Shown in pieces: positions 17,841 through 25,912 of a DNA stretch of 64,000 nt. A program made the position numbers and the translations under genes. Source of the stretch: Magnetospirillum sp. (GTDB taxonomy: Bacteria; Pseudomonadota; Alphaproteobacteria; Rhodospirillales; Magnetospirillaceae); assembly GCA_024707145.1 (NCBI GenBank), contig JANQAI010000001.1, positions 188,501-252,500 on the forward strand, read 5' to 3'. The stretch's first letter is position 1, and each line of letters begins with the position of its first letter. Below the pieces are notes generated by a model. That model saw only the letters and a list, made by a program, of their open reading frames with translations, had not been told where the DNA came from and made no database searches.

Positions 17841-18328
17841 AGCGGCCCCACTTCCTCCATGCGTTCCTTCAGGCGGTCGTGCTTCTTTTTCAGCGCGTCC
17901 TCCATGCGTTTGATGCGGCGATCCAGGTCCTCGATGCGGACGAAGCGCTCGACCCGCTTGCGGCGGGCGTAGCCCGAACCGACGCGGCGGATGCCCCATT
18001 CGGCGCCGACGAAGAACAGGGCGGCCCCGGCCACCAACGCCACCAGGGCGGCGATGCCGCCATAGGCGTGGTCCACCGCCACCACCGCGCCCCAGAAACC
18101 GATGCTGACCAGCGAGGCCGAGCCCACCAGCAGGATGCGCCCCACCGTGCGGTCGTGCTCGGCGTGGTGCCGTTCGGCGGCGCGCAGGGCGTTGGCGATC
18201 TCCTCGTGGGCGATGGCCTGCCAGGTGCGGAACGACATGCCCTTGACCGTCCGGTTGTCGCGGATGGTCTGTTCCAGCTTGCGCACAAGGTATTCGGCCT
18301 GCTGTTCCGGCGTGGGCCCGTCGGCCAT
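17837..18328 (-). CDS. Membrane protein of unknown function with charged coiled-coil tail
   Basis: I do not recognise the family. The product (about 163 residues) has an alpha-helical N-terminal part rich in Ala, Glu and Arg, two membrane segments (about 70-90 and 94-113) and a strongly charged C-terminal helix (RIEDLDRRIKRMEDALKKKHDRL), probably a coiled coil. The start at 18328 is preferred; an ATG three codons earlier (18337) is possible because no good ribosome site separates them. It is coupled to the lipoprotein hydrolase. Confidence 0.65.
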   Translation of the reverse strand: MADGPTPEQQAEYLVRKLEQTIRDNRTVKGMSFRTWQAIAHEEIANALRAAERHHAEHDRTVGRILLVGSASLVSIGFWGAVVAVDHAYGGIAALVALVAGAALFFVGAEWGIRRVGSGYARRKRVERFVRIEDLDRRIKRMEDALKKKHDRLKERMEEVGPL

Positions 18329-18403
18329 GCATTCCACACTTGTCAGAACGACGTTGCTCGCACTCTATCACTGGAGCGGGAAAGCACGTATACGCCTTGC
18401 ATC

Positions 18404-19225
18404 ATGACGGACATCTCCCAACTGCTCCCCTTCGCAGCGTTGCTGCTGGCCGCCGGCGCCGGGGCCGGCATCATCGCCGGCCTGCTGGGCGTCGGCGGCG
18501 GCATCGTGGTGGTGCCGGTGCTGTTCCACCTGTTCACCACCCTGGGCATCGACGAGGCGGTGCGCATGCAGGTGGCGGTGGGCACCTCGCTGGCCACCAT
18601 CGTCGCCACCGCCTGGTCGTCGACGCGGGCCCACTATCTGCGCGGCACCGTGGACCGAGAGTTCCTGCGCGGCTACGGGCCGGTGATCGTGGCCGGCGTC
18701 CTGCTGGGCTCGGCCGTCGCCGCCCTGGTCAAGGGGCCGGTGCTGACGGCGGTGTTCGCCGTGGTGGCGCTGGTGGTGGCGGTGCAGCTGTCGTTCGGCA
18801 ATCCCGACTGGCGGCTGGGCGACAAGATGCCGGGCGGCTGGCTGAAGCTGGTCATCGGCACCACCATCGGCGCGCTGTCGGCCATGATGGGCATCGGTGG
18901 CGGTTCCATGACCGTGCCGGTGATGACCATGTACGGCACCCCCGTCCACCGCGCGGTGGGCACGGCGGCCGCCACCGGCTTCATCATCGGCGTGCCGGGC
19001 ATGGTGGGGTTCGTGATCGGCGGCTGGAACGCGCCCAACCTGCCGCCGGGCAGCGTGGGCTTCGTCAGCCTGGTCGGGCTGGCGCTGATCGCGCCCACCT
19101 CGGTGCTGTGCGCGCCGCTGGGCGCCCGGCTGGCCCATCGGCTGGACACCAAGATGCTGAAGCGGGTGTTCGCCCTGTTCCTGGGCTTCACCTCGCTACG
19201 GATGTTCTATTCGATCCTGACGTAG
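18404..19225 (+). CDS. TauE/SafE-family membrane permease
   Basis: This is a 273-residue protein with about eight membrane helices arranged as two repeats. Each repeat carries the family glycine motif, GLLGVGGGIVVVPVL near residue 27 and MMGIGGGSMTVPVM near residue 168. TauE/SafE proteins are proposed exporters of sulfite, sulfoacetate or similar organosulfur anions; the actual substrate cannot be told here. It is a single gene followed by REP-type repeats. Confidence 0.85.
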   Translation: MTDISQLLPFAALLLAAGAGAGIIAGLLGVGGGIVVVPVLFHLFTTLGIDEAVRMQVAVGTSLATIVATAWSSTRAHYLRGTVDREFLRGYGPVIVAGVLLGSAVAALVKGPVLTAVFAVVALVVAVQLSFGNPDWRLGDKMPGGWLKLVIGTTIGALSAMMGIGGGSMTVPVMTMYGTPVHRAVGTAAATGFIIGVPGMVGFVIGGWNAPNLPPGSVGFVSLVGLALIAPTSVLCAPLGARLAHRLDTKMLKRVFALFLGFTSLRMFYSILT

Positions 19226-19237
19226 GAGCGGGTTCTC

Positions 19238-19343
19238 CCGTCATTCCCGCGAAAGCGGGAACCATGTATCCGCCGGCACGGTAATGGCGCCACACACCCT
19301 ACCTCGGCCCGGCATGGACCCCCGCTTCCGCGGGGGTGACGAG
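19238..19343. repeat. REP-type palindrome pair (CGAAAGCGGG family)
   Basis: CGTCATTCCCGCGAAAGCGGGAA at the left and ATGGACCCCCGCTTCCGCGGGGGTGACG at the right are hairpins in opposite orientation around 50 bases. The same pair flanks the GIY-YIG gene (40326-40395 and 40699-40786). Confidence 0.85.
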
Positions 19344-19399
19344 TCAAGAGAGAAGGGGCAGGAGTTAAAAGGGGTGGGGGGCGGCCCCACGAGCCCGAT

Positions 19400-19472
19400 G
19401 CCTTCAGACGAAGGCCTTGAAGGCGATCATGGTGCCGGCCTTCAAACGAAGGCCTTGAAGGCGATCATGGTG
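19400..19472. repeat. 38-base tandem duplication at the 3' end of the AsnC-domain gene
   Basis: Two 35-base near-identical copies (19400-19434 and 19438-19472, one mismatch in CAGACG/CAAACG) repeat with a period of 38. The right copy encodes the last residues of the gene at 19442-19681 and the left copy lies just past its stop. It looks like a recent slip or partial duplication. Confidence 0.85.
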
Positions 19473-19681
19473 AAGGTGTCCTTCACCCCCGGCAGGGTCT
19501 GGATGGTGTCCACCACGAACTGGCCGATATCGTGGCCGTCCTCCAGGAAGCACTTCAGCAGCAGGTCGTACTGTCCCGAGATGGAATGGACCTCGGACAC
19601 CTGTTCCAGGTCCACCGCCTCGTCGGCCACTTCGTAGGCGCGGCCCAGCTCGCACTTCACCTGCACGAAGATGGTCTGCAT
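19442..19681 (-). CDS. Stand-alone Lrp/AsnC ligand-binding (RAM) domain protein
   Basis: The product is 79 residues and consists only of the C-terminal effector domain of Lrp/AsnC regulators; there is no helix-turn-helix. It begins MQTIFVQVKCELGRAYEVADE and has GQYDLLLKCFLED and the closing LPGVKDTFTMIAFKAF typical of the fold. Such stand-alone domains may bind amino acids or mix with full-length Lrp proteins. The gene starts five bases after the helicase stop, so it is probably co-transcribed with it. Its 3' end is duplicated just downstream. Confidence 0.88.
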   Translation of the reverse strand: MQTIFVQVKCELGRAYEVADEAVDLEQVSEVHSISGQYDLLLKCFLEDGHDIGQFVVDTIQTLPGVKDTFTMIAFKAFV

Positions 19682-19686
19682 CAGAC

Positions 19687-21318
19687 TTACTCCTCGCCGT
19701 CGTCCTTGGCGTTGCGCGGGGCGATCTTGGGCACCTCGCGCAGCATGAAGTCGGGGACGTGGTCGCCGAAGCCGGCCACACCGTCGCGATGCAGCATCTC
19801 GCCGATGCCCAGTTCATCCACGCGGCCCCGGCGGCGGCCGTTGTCGCGCCGCTCATCGCGGCGGCCGCCTCGCGGCTCGTCGCGGCGCGGACGGTCATCG
19901 ACGCTCCGGGCCTCTTCGCGCTCGCGGGCGGGACGCCTGCGCTCGCCCCGCTCGGGCCGGGCGGCCCGTTCCGGACGGGGTGCGGGTTCCGCGGCGCTCT
20001 CTTCGGCGGCGGCGGGCTCGGCCGGCGCTTCCGCCGGTTGCTCGTCGCGGCGGGGACGACGGGGGCGGCGCTCTTCGCCGCGGCCCTCGGCCTTGTCCCT
20101 GCTGCCGCCGCGGCGGCGCTTCCTGCCTTCCATGTCCAGTTCGAGCGCCGGCACGCCCTCGATCTCCAGACGGGGGATCGGCTTGCCGGTCAGCTTCTCG
20201 ATGGCGGCGACGAACTTGCCGTCATCGGGGGTGGCGATGGTGAAGGCGCGGCCGGTCTCGCCGGCGCGGCCGGTGCGGCCGATGCGGTGGACGTAGTCCT
20301 CGGAATGGATCGGCACGTCGAAATTGAAGACGTGGCTGACCGCCTTGATGTCGATGCCGCGCGCGGCCACGTCCGAGCACACCAGCAGCTTGGCCTCGCC
20401 CGACTTGAACTTGCCCAGGGCCTCCAGGCGGGCCGGTTGGGTCATGTCGCCGTGCATCTGCACCACCTCGAAATGGTGCTTCTTCAGGCTGCGGAACAGC
20501 ACGTCCACGTCGCGCTTGCGATTGCAGAAGATGAAGGCGTTCTTGACGTTCTCGATGCGGATCAGGTGGCGCAGCGTCTCGCGCTTGTCCATCTCCTCGA
20601 CCACGGCGAGGAACGGCTCGATGGTGGTCGCCGTCGAGGAGGCCGCCGCGACGGTGATTTCCTTGGGGTTCATCAGGAACTCGTCGGCCAGCTTGCGGAT
20701 TTCCGGGCCCAGCGTGGCCGAGAAGAACAGGGTCTGGCGGATCTTGGGCAGCAGCGAGACGATGCGCTGGACGTCGGGGATGAAGCCCATGTCCAGCATG
20801 CGGTCGGCCTCGTCGATGACCAGCACCTTGACGTCGTTCAGCAGGATGCGGCCGCGGTCGAACATGTCCAGCAGGCGGCCCGGCGTGGCGATCAGTACGT
20901 CGACGCCGCGGTCCAGGATGGCGACCTGGTCGCTCATGGACTCGCCGCCGATGATCAGCGCCTTGTTGAGTTTGTGGTACTTGCCGTACTTGTCGAAATT
21001 CTCGGCGACCTGGGCGGCCAGTTCGCGGGTCGGCGCCAGGATCAGCGAGCGCGGCATGCGCGCCTTGGCGCGGCCGGCGGCCAGGATCTCGATCATCGGC
21101 AGGGTGAAGGACGCCGTCTTGCCGGTGCCCGTCTGGGCGCAGCCGAGCACGTCCCGGCCCATCAGCACGACGGGGATGGCTTGTTCCTGAATCGGGGTGG
21201 GCTTGGTGTAGCCCGATTCCTCGACGGCCTTGAGGAGTTCAGGGCTCAGGCCCAGATCAGCGAAGTCCATGGGGTTCGGAGAGCCGTCCAGGCGGCTGGG
21301 GTCGATAGTATTGGTCAT
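19687..21318 (-). CDS. DEAD-box RNA helicase (RhlE-like) with a basic C-terminal tail
   Basis: This 543-residue protein has all helicase motifs: Q motif TPIQEQAIP, motif I AQTGTGKT (61-68), Ia PTRELA, II DEAD, III SAT, and IV-VI ending in HRIGRTGRAG. The 160-residue tail is rich in Arg, Glu, Asp and Pro with RGG-like pieces, which would bind RNA and is typical of RhlE/DeaD-type proteins in ribosome assembly or RNA decay. A short AsnC-domain gene follows directly. Confidence 0.93.
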   Translation of the reverse strand: MTNTIDPSRLDGSPNPMDFADLGLSPELLKAVEESGYTKPTPIQEQAIPVVLMGRDVLGCAQTGTGKTASFTLPMIEILAAGRAKARMPRSLILAPTRELAAQVAENFDKYGKYHKLNKALIIGGESMSDQVAILDRGVDVLIATPGRLLDMFDRGRILLNDVKVLVIDEADRMLDMGFIPDVQRIVSLLPKIRQTLFFSATLGPEIRKLADEFLMNPKEITVAAASSTATTIEPFLAVVEEMDKRETLRHLIRIENVKNAFIFCNRKRDVDVLFRSLKKHHFEVVQMHGDMTQPARLEALGKFKSGEAKLLVCSDVAARGIDIKAVSHVFNFDVPIHSEDYVHRIGRTGRAGETGRAFTIATPDDGKFVAAIEKLTGKPIPRLEIEGVPALELDMEGRKRRRGGSRDKAEGRGEERRPRRPRRDEQPAEAPAEPAAAEESAAEPAPRPERAARPERGERRRPAREREEARSVDDRPRRDEPRGGRRDERRDNGRRRGRVDELGIGEMLHRDGVAGFGDHVPDFMLREVPKIAPRNAKDDGEE

Positions 21319-21429
21319 ATGCGCCGGGATAATAGAAGTTCAATCGTTCCTGTCAACGACGGAACGCCGCGGTTGGCGCGGCGTTCCCGCTAGGCTACCG
21401 TTCTTCGTCGCATTTCTTGGGGGTGTGCC

Positions 21430-21972
21430 ATGCTGATCGACCCGCAGGCTTCGTCGCTGCTGATCGTGGACGTGCAGGAAAACCTGGGGCCGGTGATGGC
21501 CGATCCCCGCGCGGTCTACCGTAATTGTGCCCTGTTGCTGCGGGCGGCGGCCCGTTTGGGCATTCCGGTCACCGTCTCCGAGCAATACCCCAAAGGGCTG
21601 GGTCCTACCCTGGGCGAATTGCGTGAGCTGCTGCCGGAAGGCGCGGTGCTGGAAAAACTGCACTTCTCGTGTGCCGCCGATGCGGGCATCGCCGCCCGCT
21701 TGGCCGGGCTGGACCGGCCCCAGGTGGTGGTGGCCGGCATCGAGGCCCATGTCTGCGTCCTGCAGACCGCCCTGGGGCTGAAGGCCGCCGGCTATCAGGT
21801 CTTCGTCGCCGGCGACGCCTGTTCCTCGCGACTGGCCGCCAACCACCAGTCGGCCTTGGCTCGCATGGCGGCCAACGGCGTCGAGGTGGCGGCGACCGAA
21901 AGCGTGGTGTTCGAATGGCTGCAACGCGCCGGCACGGCCGAGTTCAAAGACCTCATCGCGCTGATCAAGTAA
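21430..21972 (+). CDS. Isochorismatase-family (nicotinamidase-like) hydrolase
   Basis: This is a 180-residue cysteine hydrolase with the catalytic triad Asp14 (LLIVDVQEN), Lys76 (LEKLHFS) and Cys109 (GIEAHVCVLQT). The Ile-Glu before Ala-His provides the cis-peptide region typical of the family. Substrate in this subgroup is not fixed by sequence. A hydrolase gene follows 14 bases after its stop, so the two may be co-transcribed. Confidence 0.88.
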   Translation: MLIDPQASSLLIVDVQENLGPVMADPRAVYRNCALLLRAAARLGIPVTVSEQYPKGLGPTLGELRELLPEGAVLEKLHFSCAADAGIAARLAGLDRPQVVVAGIEAHVCVLQTALGLKAAGYQVFVAGDACSSRLAANHQSALARMAANGVEVAATESVVFEWLQRAGTAEFKDLIALIK

Positions 21973-21985
21973 CGGAGGGCCGTCC

Positions 21986-22681
21986 ATGACCCGGACCCTG
22001 GTGCTGCTGCCCGGATTGCTCAACGACCATCGCCTGTGGAGCCATCAGGTGGCGGCGGTGGCTCCGTTCGCCACCCCGGTGGTGGGCGATCTCACCCGCG
22101 ACGACAGCCTGGCCGGCATGGCCGAACGGGTGCTGGCGGCGGTGCCCGGGCGCTTCGCCCTGGCCGGCCTGTCCATGGGTGGCTACGTCGCCTTCGAAAT
22201 CCTGCGCCGGGCGCCCGAGCGGGTGGAGCGGCTGGCCCTGCTGGACACCACCGCCCAGCCCGACACGGCCGAACAGAGCCAGCGTCGCCGCGATGCCGTC
22301 GCCGTGGCGCGGTCCGGGGGCTTCGAGAAGATCATGCCGACCATGCTGCCCAATCTGGTCCACCCCGATCACCTGGCGCTGGAGCGGGTGGGCGGCGTCG
22401 CCAACGAGATGGCCCGCGCCGTCGGCCCCGACGCCTTCGCCCGGCAGCAGAACGCCATCATGCATCGTCCCGATTCCCGCCCCGGCCTGCCGCGCATCCA
22501 GTGCCCCACCCTGGTGCTGGTGGGCGCCGACGACGCGCTGACCCCGCCCGCGCGGGCCGAGGAAATGGCCGACCTCATCCCCGATGCCCGGCTGGTGGTG
22601 GTCGAACAATGCGGCCATCTGTCGGCGCTGGAGCAGCCCCAGGCGGTGAGCGACGCGCTGGTGCAATGGCTGCGGGACTGA
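21986..22681 (+). CDS. Alpha/beta-fold hydrolase
   Basis: This is a cytoplasmic enzyme of 231 residues. The nucleophile is Ser63 in AGLSMGGYVAF, the acid is in VLVGADDALTPP, and the histidine is in VVEQCGHLSALEQP. The N-terminal LVLLPGLLNDHRLW holds the oxyanion region. It resembles the MhpC/BioH group but no substrate can be named. It follows the isochorismatase-like gene closely. Confidence 0.85.
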   Translation: MTRTLVLLPGLLNDHRLWSHQVAAVAPFATPVVGDLTRDDSLAGMAERVLAAVPGRFALAGLSMGGYVAFEILRRAPERVERLALLDTTAQPDTAEQSQRRRDAVAVARSGGFEKIMPTMLPNLVHPDHLALERVGGVANEMARAVGPDAFARQQNAIMHRPDSRPGLPRIQCPTLVLVGADDALTPPARAEEMADLIPDARLVVVEQCGHLSALEQPQAVSDALVQWLRD

Positions 22682-22732
22682 GGCGCAGTAAAAAATGGTA
22701 AAATTGTGAGTATTTTTCTGGCGCCTTGCCAT

Positions 22733-22760
22733 TGGAAGCTGTGCGCTGGACGACTATACT
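22733..22760 (+). promoter_or_regulatory. Possible sigma-70 promoter for the 22808 gene
   Basis: TTGGAA (22733-22738) and TATACT (22755-22760) are spaced by 16 bases, 48 bases before the ATG. The stretch upstream (22685-22715) is unusually A/T-rich for this genome. Confidence 0.4.
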
Positions 22761-22807
22761 GAGTCTATGGGCAGGGACGCCAAGAAAGCGCGGCCTCCCG
22801 GGAGGGT

Positions 22808-23584
22808 ATGATGGGCTCGCGTGGACCCAAGCTTTTGCGCAGGACGACCAACGTCATCCTCGATGCCTTGCTGCAGGCGGCGGAACATGCCTATCACGGC
22901 AAGCCGCTGACCAAGGAGACCCTGCACGACATCGTCGAGGGGCTGAAGATCTCAAGCCAGTTCGACGACTTCTATCGCCGCGCCTATCACGACCTGATGG
23001 ACGTGGTCGAGCAGGAGAAGCTGGAGCAGAGGCGGCAAAACGCTTTCGGCCGCCTGATGGTGCATTCCCTCAGCGAGCTGTTCGACAAGGGCATCCTGGA
23101 CCGCGAGATCCTGCCCAACGTGTTCTCGTTCTTTCACCTCGTGCTGGGCGACGAAGCCGAGACCTATGGCGAACGCTGCCTGGACCTGGTGGGGGAACTG
23201 CGCGACGAACTGGGCGACGAATTCACCTGGGACACCTTCTACGCCGACCCGCGCGCCAAGCTGGTGCTGTGGCGCACGCTGGTGCGCATCGCCAGTTCGT
23301 TCAAGCGTTGGGACGTGCGCAAGGACTGGTTCATGAAGCTGATGCAGTACACGCCCAGCACGGTCAGCCTGGGCCAGAGCGCCTTTGTGGTACGTGAGCA
23401 CGAGCACGGGCTGGAGCCGCGCGTCTTCAGCAACCATCATTTCTGCGCCTTCTTCCAGGCCTTGTTCTCGCCGCTGACCGAGATGGACAAGGTGGACGAA
23501 AAGCGCTTCCTCGACGAGTTCGGCACCGATCCGCACCACTTGATCGGCCAGTTCCTGGTGCATCTGGCCGCCTGCGATATTTAG
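22808..23584 (+). CDS. Conserved-looking hypothetical protein, mostly alpha-helical
   Basis: I do not recognise this protein (258 residues). It is predicted soluble and mainly helical, with aromatic and acidic residues spread through it, and no signal peptide, membrane segment or known motif. A run of HEHGLEPRVFSNHHFCAFF near residue 197 has several histidines that could bind a metal, but this is a guess. Codon use is normal for the genome. Its TAG stop lies at the left end of a dispersed repeat element. The start could be 22808 or the next codon. Confidence 0.75.
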   Translation: MMGSRGPKLLRRTTNVILDALLQAAEHAYHGKPLTKETLHDIVEGLKISSQFDDFYRRAYHDLMDVVEQEKLEQRRQNAFGRLMVHSLSELFDKGILDREILPNVFSFFHLVLGDEAETYGERCLDLVGELRDELGDEFTWDTFYADPRAKLVLWRTLVRIASSFKRWDVRKDWFMKLMQYTPSTVSLGQSAFVVREHEHGLEPRVFSNHHFCAFFQALFSPLTEMDKVDEKRFLDEFGTDPHHLIGQFLVHLAACDI

Positions 23585-23776
23585 GATTTGTCAGGCCCTG
23601 ACAAACCCTAAATTCTGATGGAAGCGCTCTCCCTCTCGTCATGGCCGGGCCACCGGGTCTGGCTAAAAGCCAGCCCGGCGGTAAACTTCACGACCCGGCC
23701 ATCCATGGACCCTCGGGTCAAGCCCGAGGGTGACGGCAAGAAGAAAGCGACCCGGCTGAACCGAACAAACTCTAAC
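23581..23776. repeat. Dispersed intergenic element, copy 2 (TAG-ended, MITE-like)
   Basis: This is the second copy of the element at 9203-9374. The left end begins TTAGGATTTGTCAGG and the right end, read on the minus strand, TTAGAGTTTGTTC, so the ends are imperfect inverted repeats. The TAG at the left is the stop codon of the gene at 22808-23584 and the TAG at the right is the stop codon of the gene at 23772-24005. A 14-bp hairpin (ATTTGTCAGG/CCTGACAAA) lies at the left end. Confidence 0.85.
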
Positions 23777-24005
23777 CTCGGCGGCGTACGGGAAAGGGAA
23801 TGACGTTGCCGGTCATGACGGCCGGCGGCGGGGCGTCCATCCCCGAGAGTTCCAGCAAGATTTCGGCGGCCATGCGGGCCACGTCCAGGGGAATCTGGCC
23901 GTCGGCGATCATGGCCGCGAATTCCGCGTAATCGGGATTGTCCCGGCCGTCGTCGTCCGTGGACAGGTTTCCCGTCGCCAGGGTGCGGAGCAGGTCCGGG
24001 CTCAT
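23772..24005 (-). CDS. Small hypothetical protein (77 residues)
   Basis: I do not recognise this family. The product is soluble and acidic with an MSPDLLRTLATGNLSTDDDG start, a helical middle part and a C-terminal NVIPFPVRRRG; endings of the form VIPFP-RRR are common in small alphaproteobacterial proteins. Its start overlaps the stop of the 39-residue membrane protein gene (ATGA), so the pair is translationally coupled. Its stop codon lies inside the dispersed element. Confidence 0.65.
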   Translation of the reverse strand: MSPDLLRTLATGNLSTDDDGRDNPDYAEFAAMIADGQIPLDVARMAAEILLELSGMDAPPPAVMTGNVIPFPVRRRG

Positions 24006-24121
24006 GGCCGCTTCCGCCGGGCCGACACGCGCAGCGGAACCCGCGCCTGCGGCGGCCCCAGCAGGGCTGCGGTCAGCGTGGCCAGCGCCACGGGCAATGC
24101 GAACAGCAGGATGAAACTCAT
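24002..24121 (-). CDS. Very small single-helix membrane protein (39 residues)
   Basis: The frame MSFILLFALPVALATLTAALL gives one membrane helix followed by a basic, cytoplasmic-looking tail ending SARRKRP. A GGAGAG ribosome site precedes the ATG at 24121, and the stop overlaps the start of the next gene by four bases. Coupling and codon use support a real gene, but function is unknown. Confidence 0.6.
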   Translation of the reverse strand: MSFILLFALPVALATLTAALLGPPQARVPLRVSARRKRP

Positions 24122-24250
24122 GGAACGCTCTCCAGCGGAAGACCCCGCCCGGTAACAGAATGCGCTCCATCTTAAGGGGGTGCTGTCAACGGCGATCGTG
24201 CCGTCCATGAATCGGCTGTGAACGGAGTGAAAAATACCCGTTGCACCGGG

Positions 24251-24290
24251 CCAAAAAGAAAGGGGCTGCGGCGGTTGCCGGCGCAGCCCC
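24251..24290 (-). terminator. Terminator after pyrE
   Basis: On the minus strand GGGGCTGCG (24290-24282) and CGCAGCCCC (24270-24262) form a nine-base stem with an 11-base loop, followed by TTTCTTTTT. Confidence 0.9.
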
Positions 24291-24307
24291 GCATTCTTGC
24301 CGCCGCT

Positions 24308-24997
24308 TTATTCCGAACGGCCGCCGTGCAGCTTGGACCACTGCACCGGATCGTGCAGGAAGCTGCGCACCTCCTCGATGGTGCGCTTGTCGAACAGGCC
24401 GTCCTGCTCGGCCACTTCCAGCACATCCCACCAATTGCACAGATAGCCGAGGTGGACGCCGATCTCGTTCAGGTGCTTCAGGGCACCGGGGAAGACGCCG
24501 TAGAAGAACACCACGAAGGCGTGGTTGCACTCGGCGCCGGCATCGCGCAGGGCGTTGACGAAGTTGACCTTGGAGGCGCCGTCGGACGCCAAGTCCTCCA
24601 CCAGCACGACGCGCGCGCCCGGCTGGAAGTCGCCCTCGATCTGGGCGTTGCGGCCAAAGCCCTTGGGCTTCTTGCGCACGTACAGCATGGGCAGCATCAT
24701 GCGGTCGGAAATCCACGCGGCATAGGGAATGCCGGCGGTCTCGCCGCCCGCAACGGCGTCGACGGTCTCGTAGCCGACCTCGCGCAGGATGGCTTCCGAG
24801 GCCAGCTCGCTGATCTTCTGGCGGGCGCGCGGGAAGCTGATCACCTTGCGGCAATCCACATAGACCGGGCTGGCCCAACCCGAGGTCAGGGTGTAAGGCT
24901 CCTCCGGACGGAAATTGACAGCCTTGATTTCCAGCAGGATGCGGGCGGTGGTCAGCGCCGCCTGCTTCTGCTCGGGGGTGCGGGACGCGGTTTGCAT
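24308..24997 (-). CDS. pyrE: Orotate phosphoribosyltransferase
   Basis: PyrE (229 residues) joins orotate to PRPP, giving OMP in pyrimidine synthesis. The PRPP motif is VVLVEDLASDGAS (about residues 129-141), the substrate loop contains KKPKGFGRNAQIEG, and the N-terminal region has the TSGWASPVYVDCRK strand. Length and order match the alphaproteobacterial form of about 230 residues. It is a single gene, divergent from the enoyl-CoA hydratase and closed by a terminator. Confidence 0.95.
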   Translation of the reverse strand: MQTASRTPEQKQAALTTARILLEIKAVNFRPEEPYTLTSGWASPVYVDCRKVISFPRARQKISELASEAILREVGYETVDAVAGGETAGIPYAAWISDRMMLPMLYVRKKPKGFGRNAQIEGDFQPGARVVLVEDLASDGASKVNFVNALRDAGAECNHAFVVFFYGVFPGALKHLNEIGVHLGYLCNWWDVLEVAEQDGLFDKRTIEEVRSFLHDPVQWSKLHGGRSE

Positions 24998-25098
24998 GAG
25001 GAGTCACCTATGCCATGGGTCGAGGTCGCCTTGCCGGCTTGGGGCTCTATAGGCCACAATCGCCAATTCCTGCAAGCAGGCAAAACAAGGGAGAGGAC

Positions 25099-25881
25099 AT
25101 GTCCGATTTGATCCAGGTGGTCAAGGACGGCCCGGTGGCCGTCGTCGCGCTGAACCGGCCCGAGCGCATGAACGCGCTCAACCTGCCCATGTGGCAGGGC
25201 CTGGCCGAGGCGTTCGAGGGCTTGGCCGCCGATGCCTCGGTGCGCGCGGTGGTGCTGCGCGGTGCCGGCACCAAGGCCTTCGCCCCCGGCGCCGATATCG
25301 ACGAGTTCGACACCCTGCGGGCCAATGCCCGGCAGGCCAAGGATTACGACAAGGTCATGCGCCGGGCGCTGGACGCGGTAAGCGCCTGTCCCGCCCCGGT
25401 GGTGGCCATGATCTACGGCCCCTGCGTGGGCGGCGGGCTTGAACTGGCCTGCTGCTGCGACCTGCGCATTTCCGCCAAGTCGGGCCGCTTCGGCGTGCCC
25501 ATCAACAAGATCTCGGTGGTGATGGCCTATCCCGAACTGGCTGCCATCGCCCGCGTGGCCGGTCCGGCGGTGGCCTCGGAAATCCTGCTGGAGGCCCGCA
25601 TCCTCGACGCCGACGAAGCCTATGCCAAGGGCCTGCTCACCCGCGTGGTGGAAGACGACGCGCTGGAAGAGGAGGTGCAGGCCACCGCCAAGCGCATCGC
25701 CAACGGCGCGCCCCTGGCCAATCGCTGGCACAAGCGCTTCATCCGCCGCCTCAGCCTCGATTCCAGCCCGATCAGCGAGGCTGAAGTGGACGAGTGCTAC
25801 GCCTTCCTCGACACCGCCGACTACCGCGAGGGCGTCGCCGCCTTCCGCGAGAAGCGCAGGCCGGTGTTCAAGGGCGAGTAG
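25099..25881 (+). CDS. Enoyl-CoA hydratase/isomerase family protein
   Basis: This is a crotonase-fold enzyme of 260 residues. The oxyanion-hole regions are KAFAPGADIDEF (about 60-71) and YGPCVGGGLELACCCDLRIS (about 102-121). The usual glutamate around residue 115 fits Glu in GGGLELA, but the second catalytic acid at the 'PELAAIAR' position is also present, so a hydratase is likely. The ATG at 25099 follows GGGAGAGG. The exact acyl-CoA substrate is unknown. Confidence 0.88.
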   Translation: MSDLIQVVKDGPVAVVALNRPERMNALNLPMWQGLAEAFEGLAADASVRAVVLRGAGTKAFAPGADIDEFDTLRANARQAKDYDKVMRRALDAVSACPAPVVAMIYGPCVGGGLELACCCDLRISAKSGRFGVPINKISVVMAYPELAAIARVAGPAVASEILLEARILDADEAYAKGLLTRVVEDDALEEEVQATAKRIANGAPLANRWHKRFIRRLSLDSSPISEAEVDECYAFLDTADYREGVAAFREKRRPVFKGE

Positions 25882-25912
25882 GGCCGGGGCGCCCGGTCAC
25901 TGCGGCCCGCCG

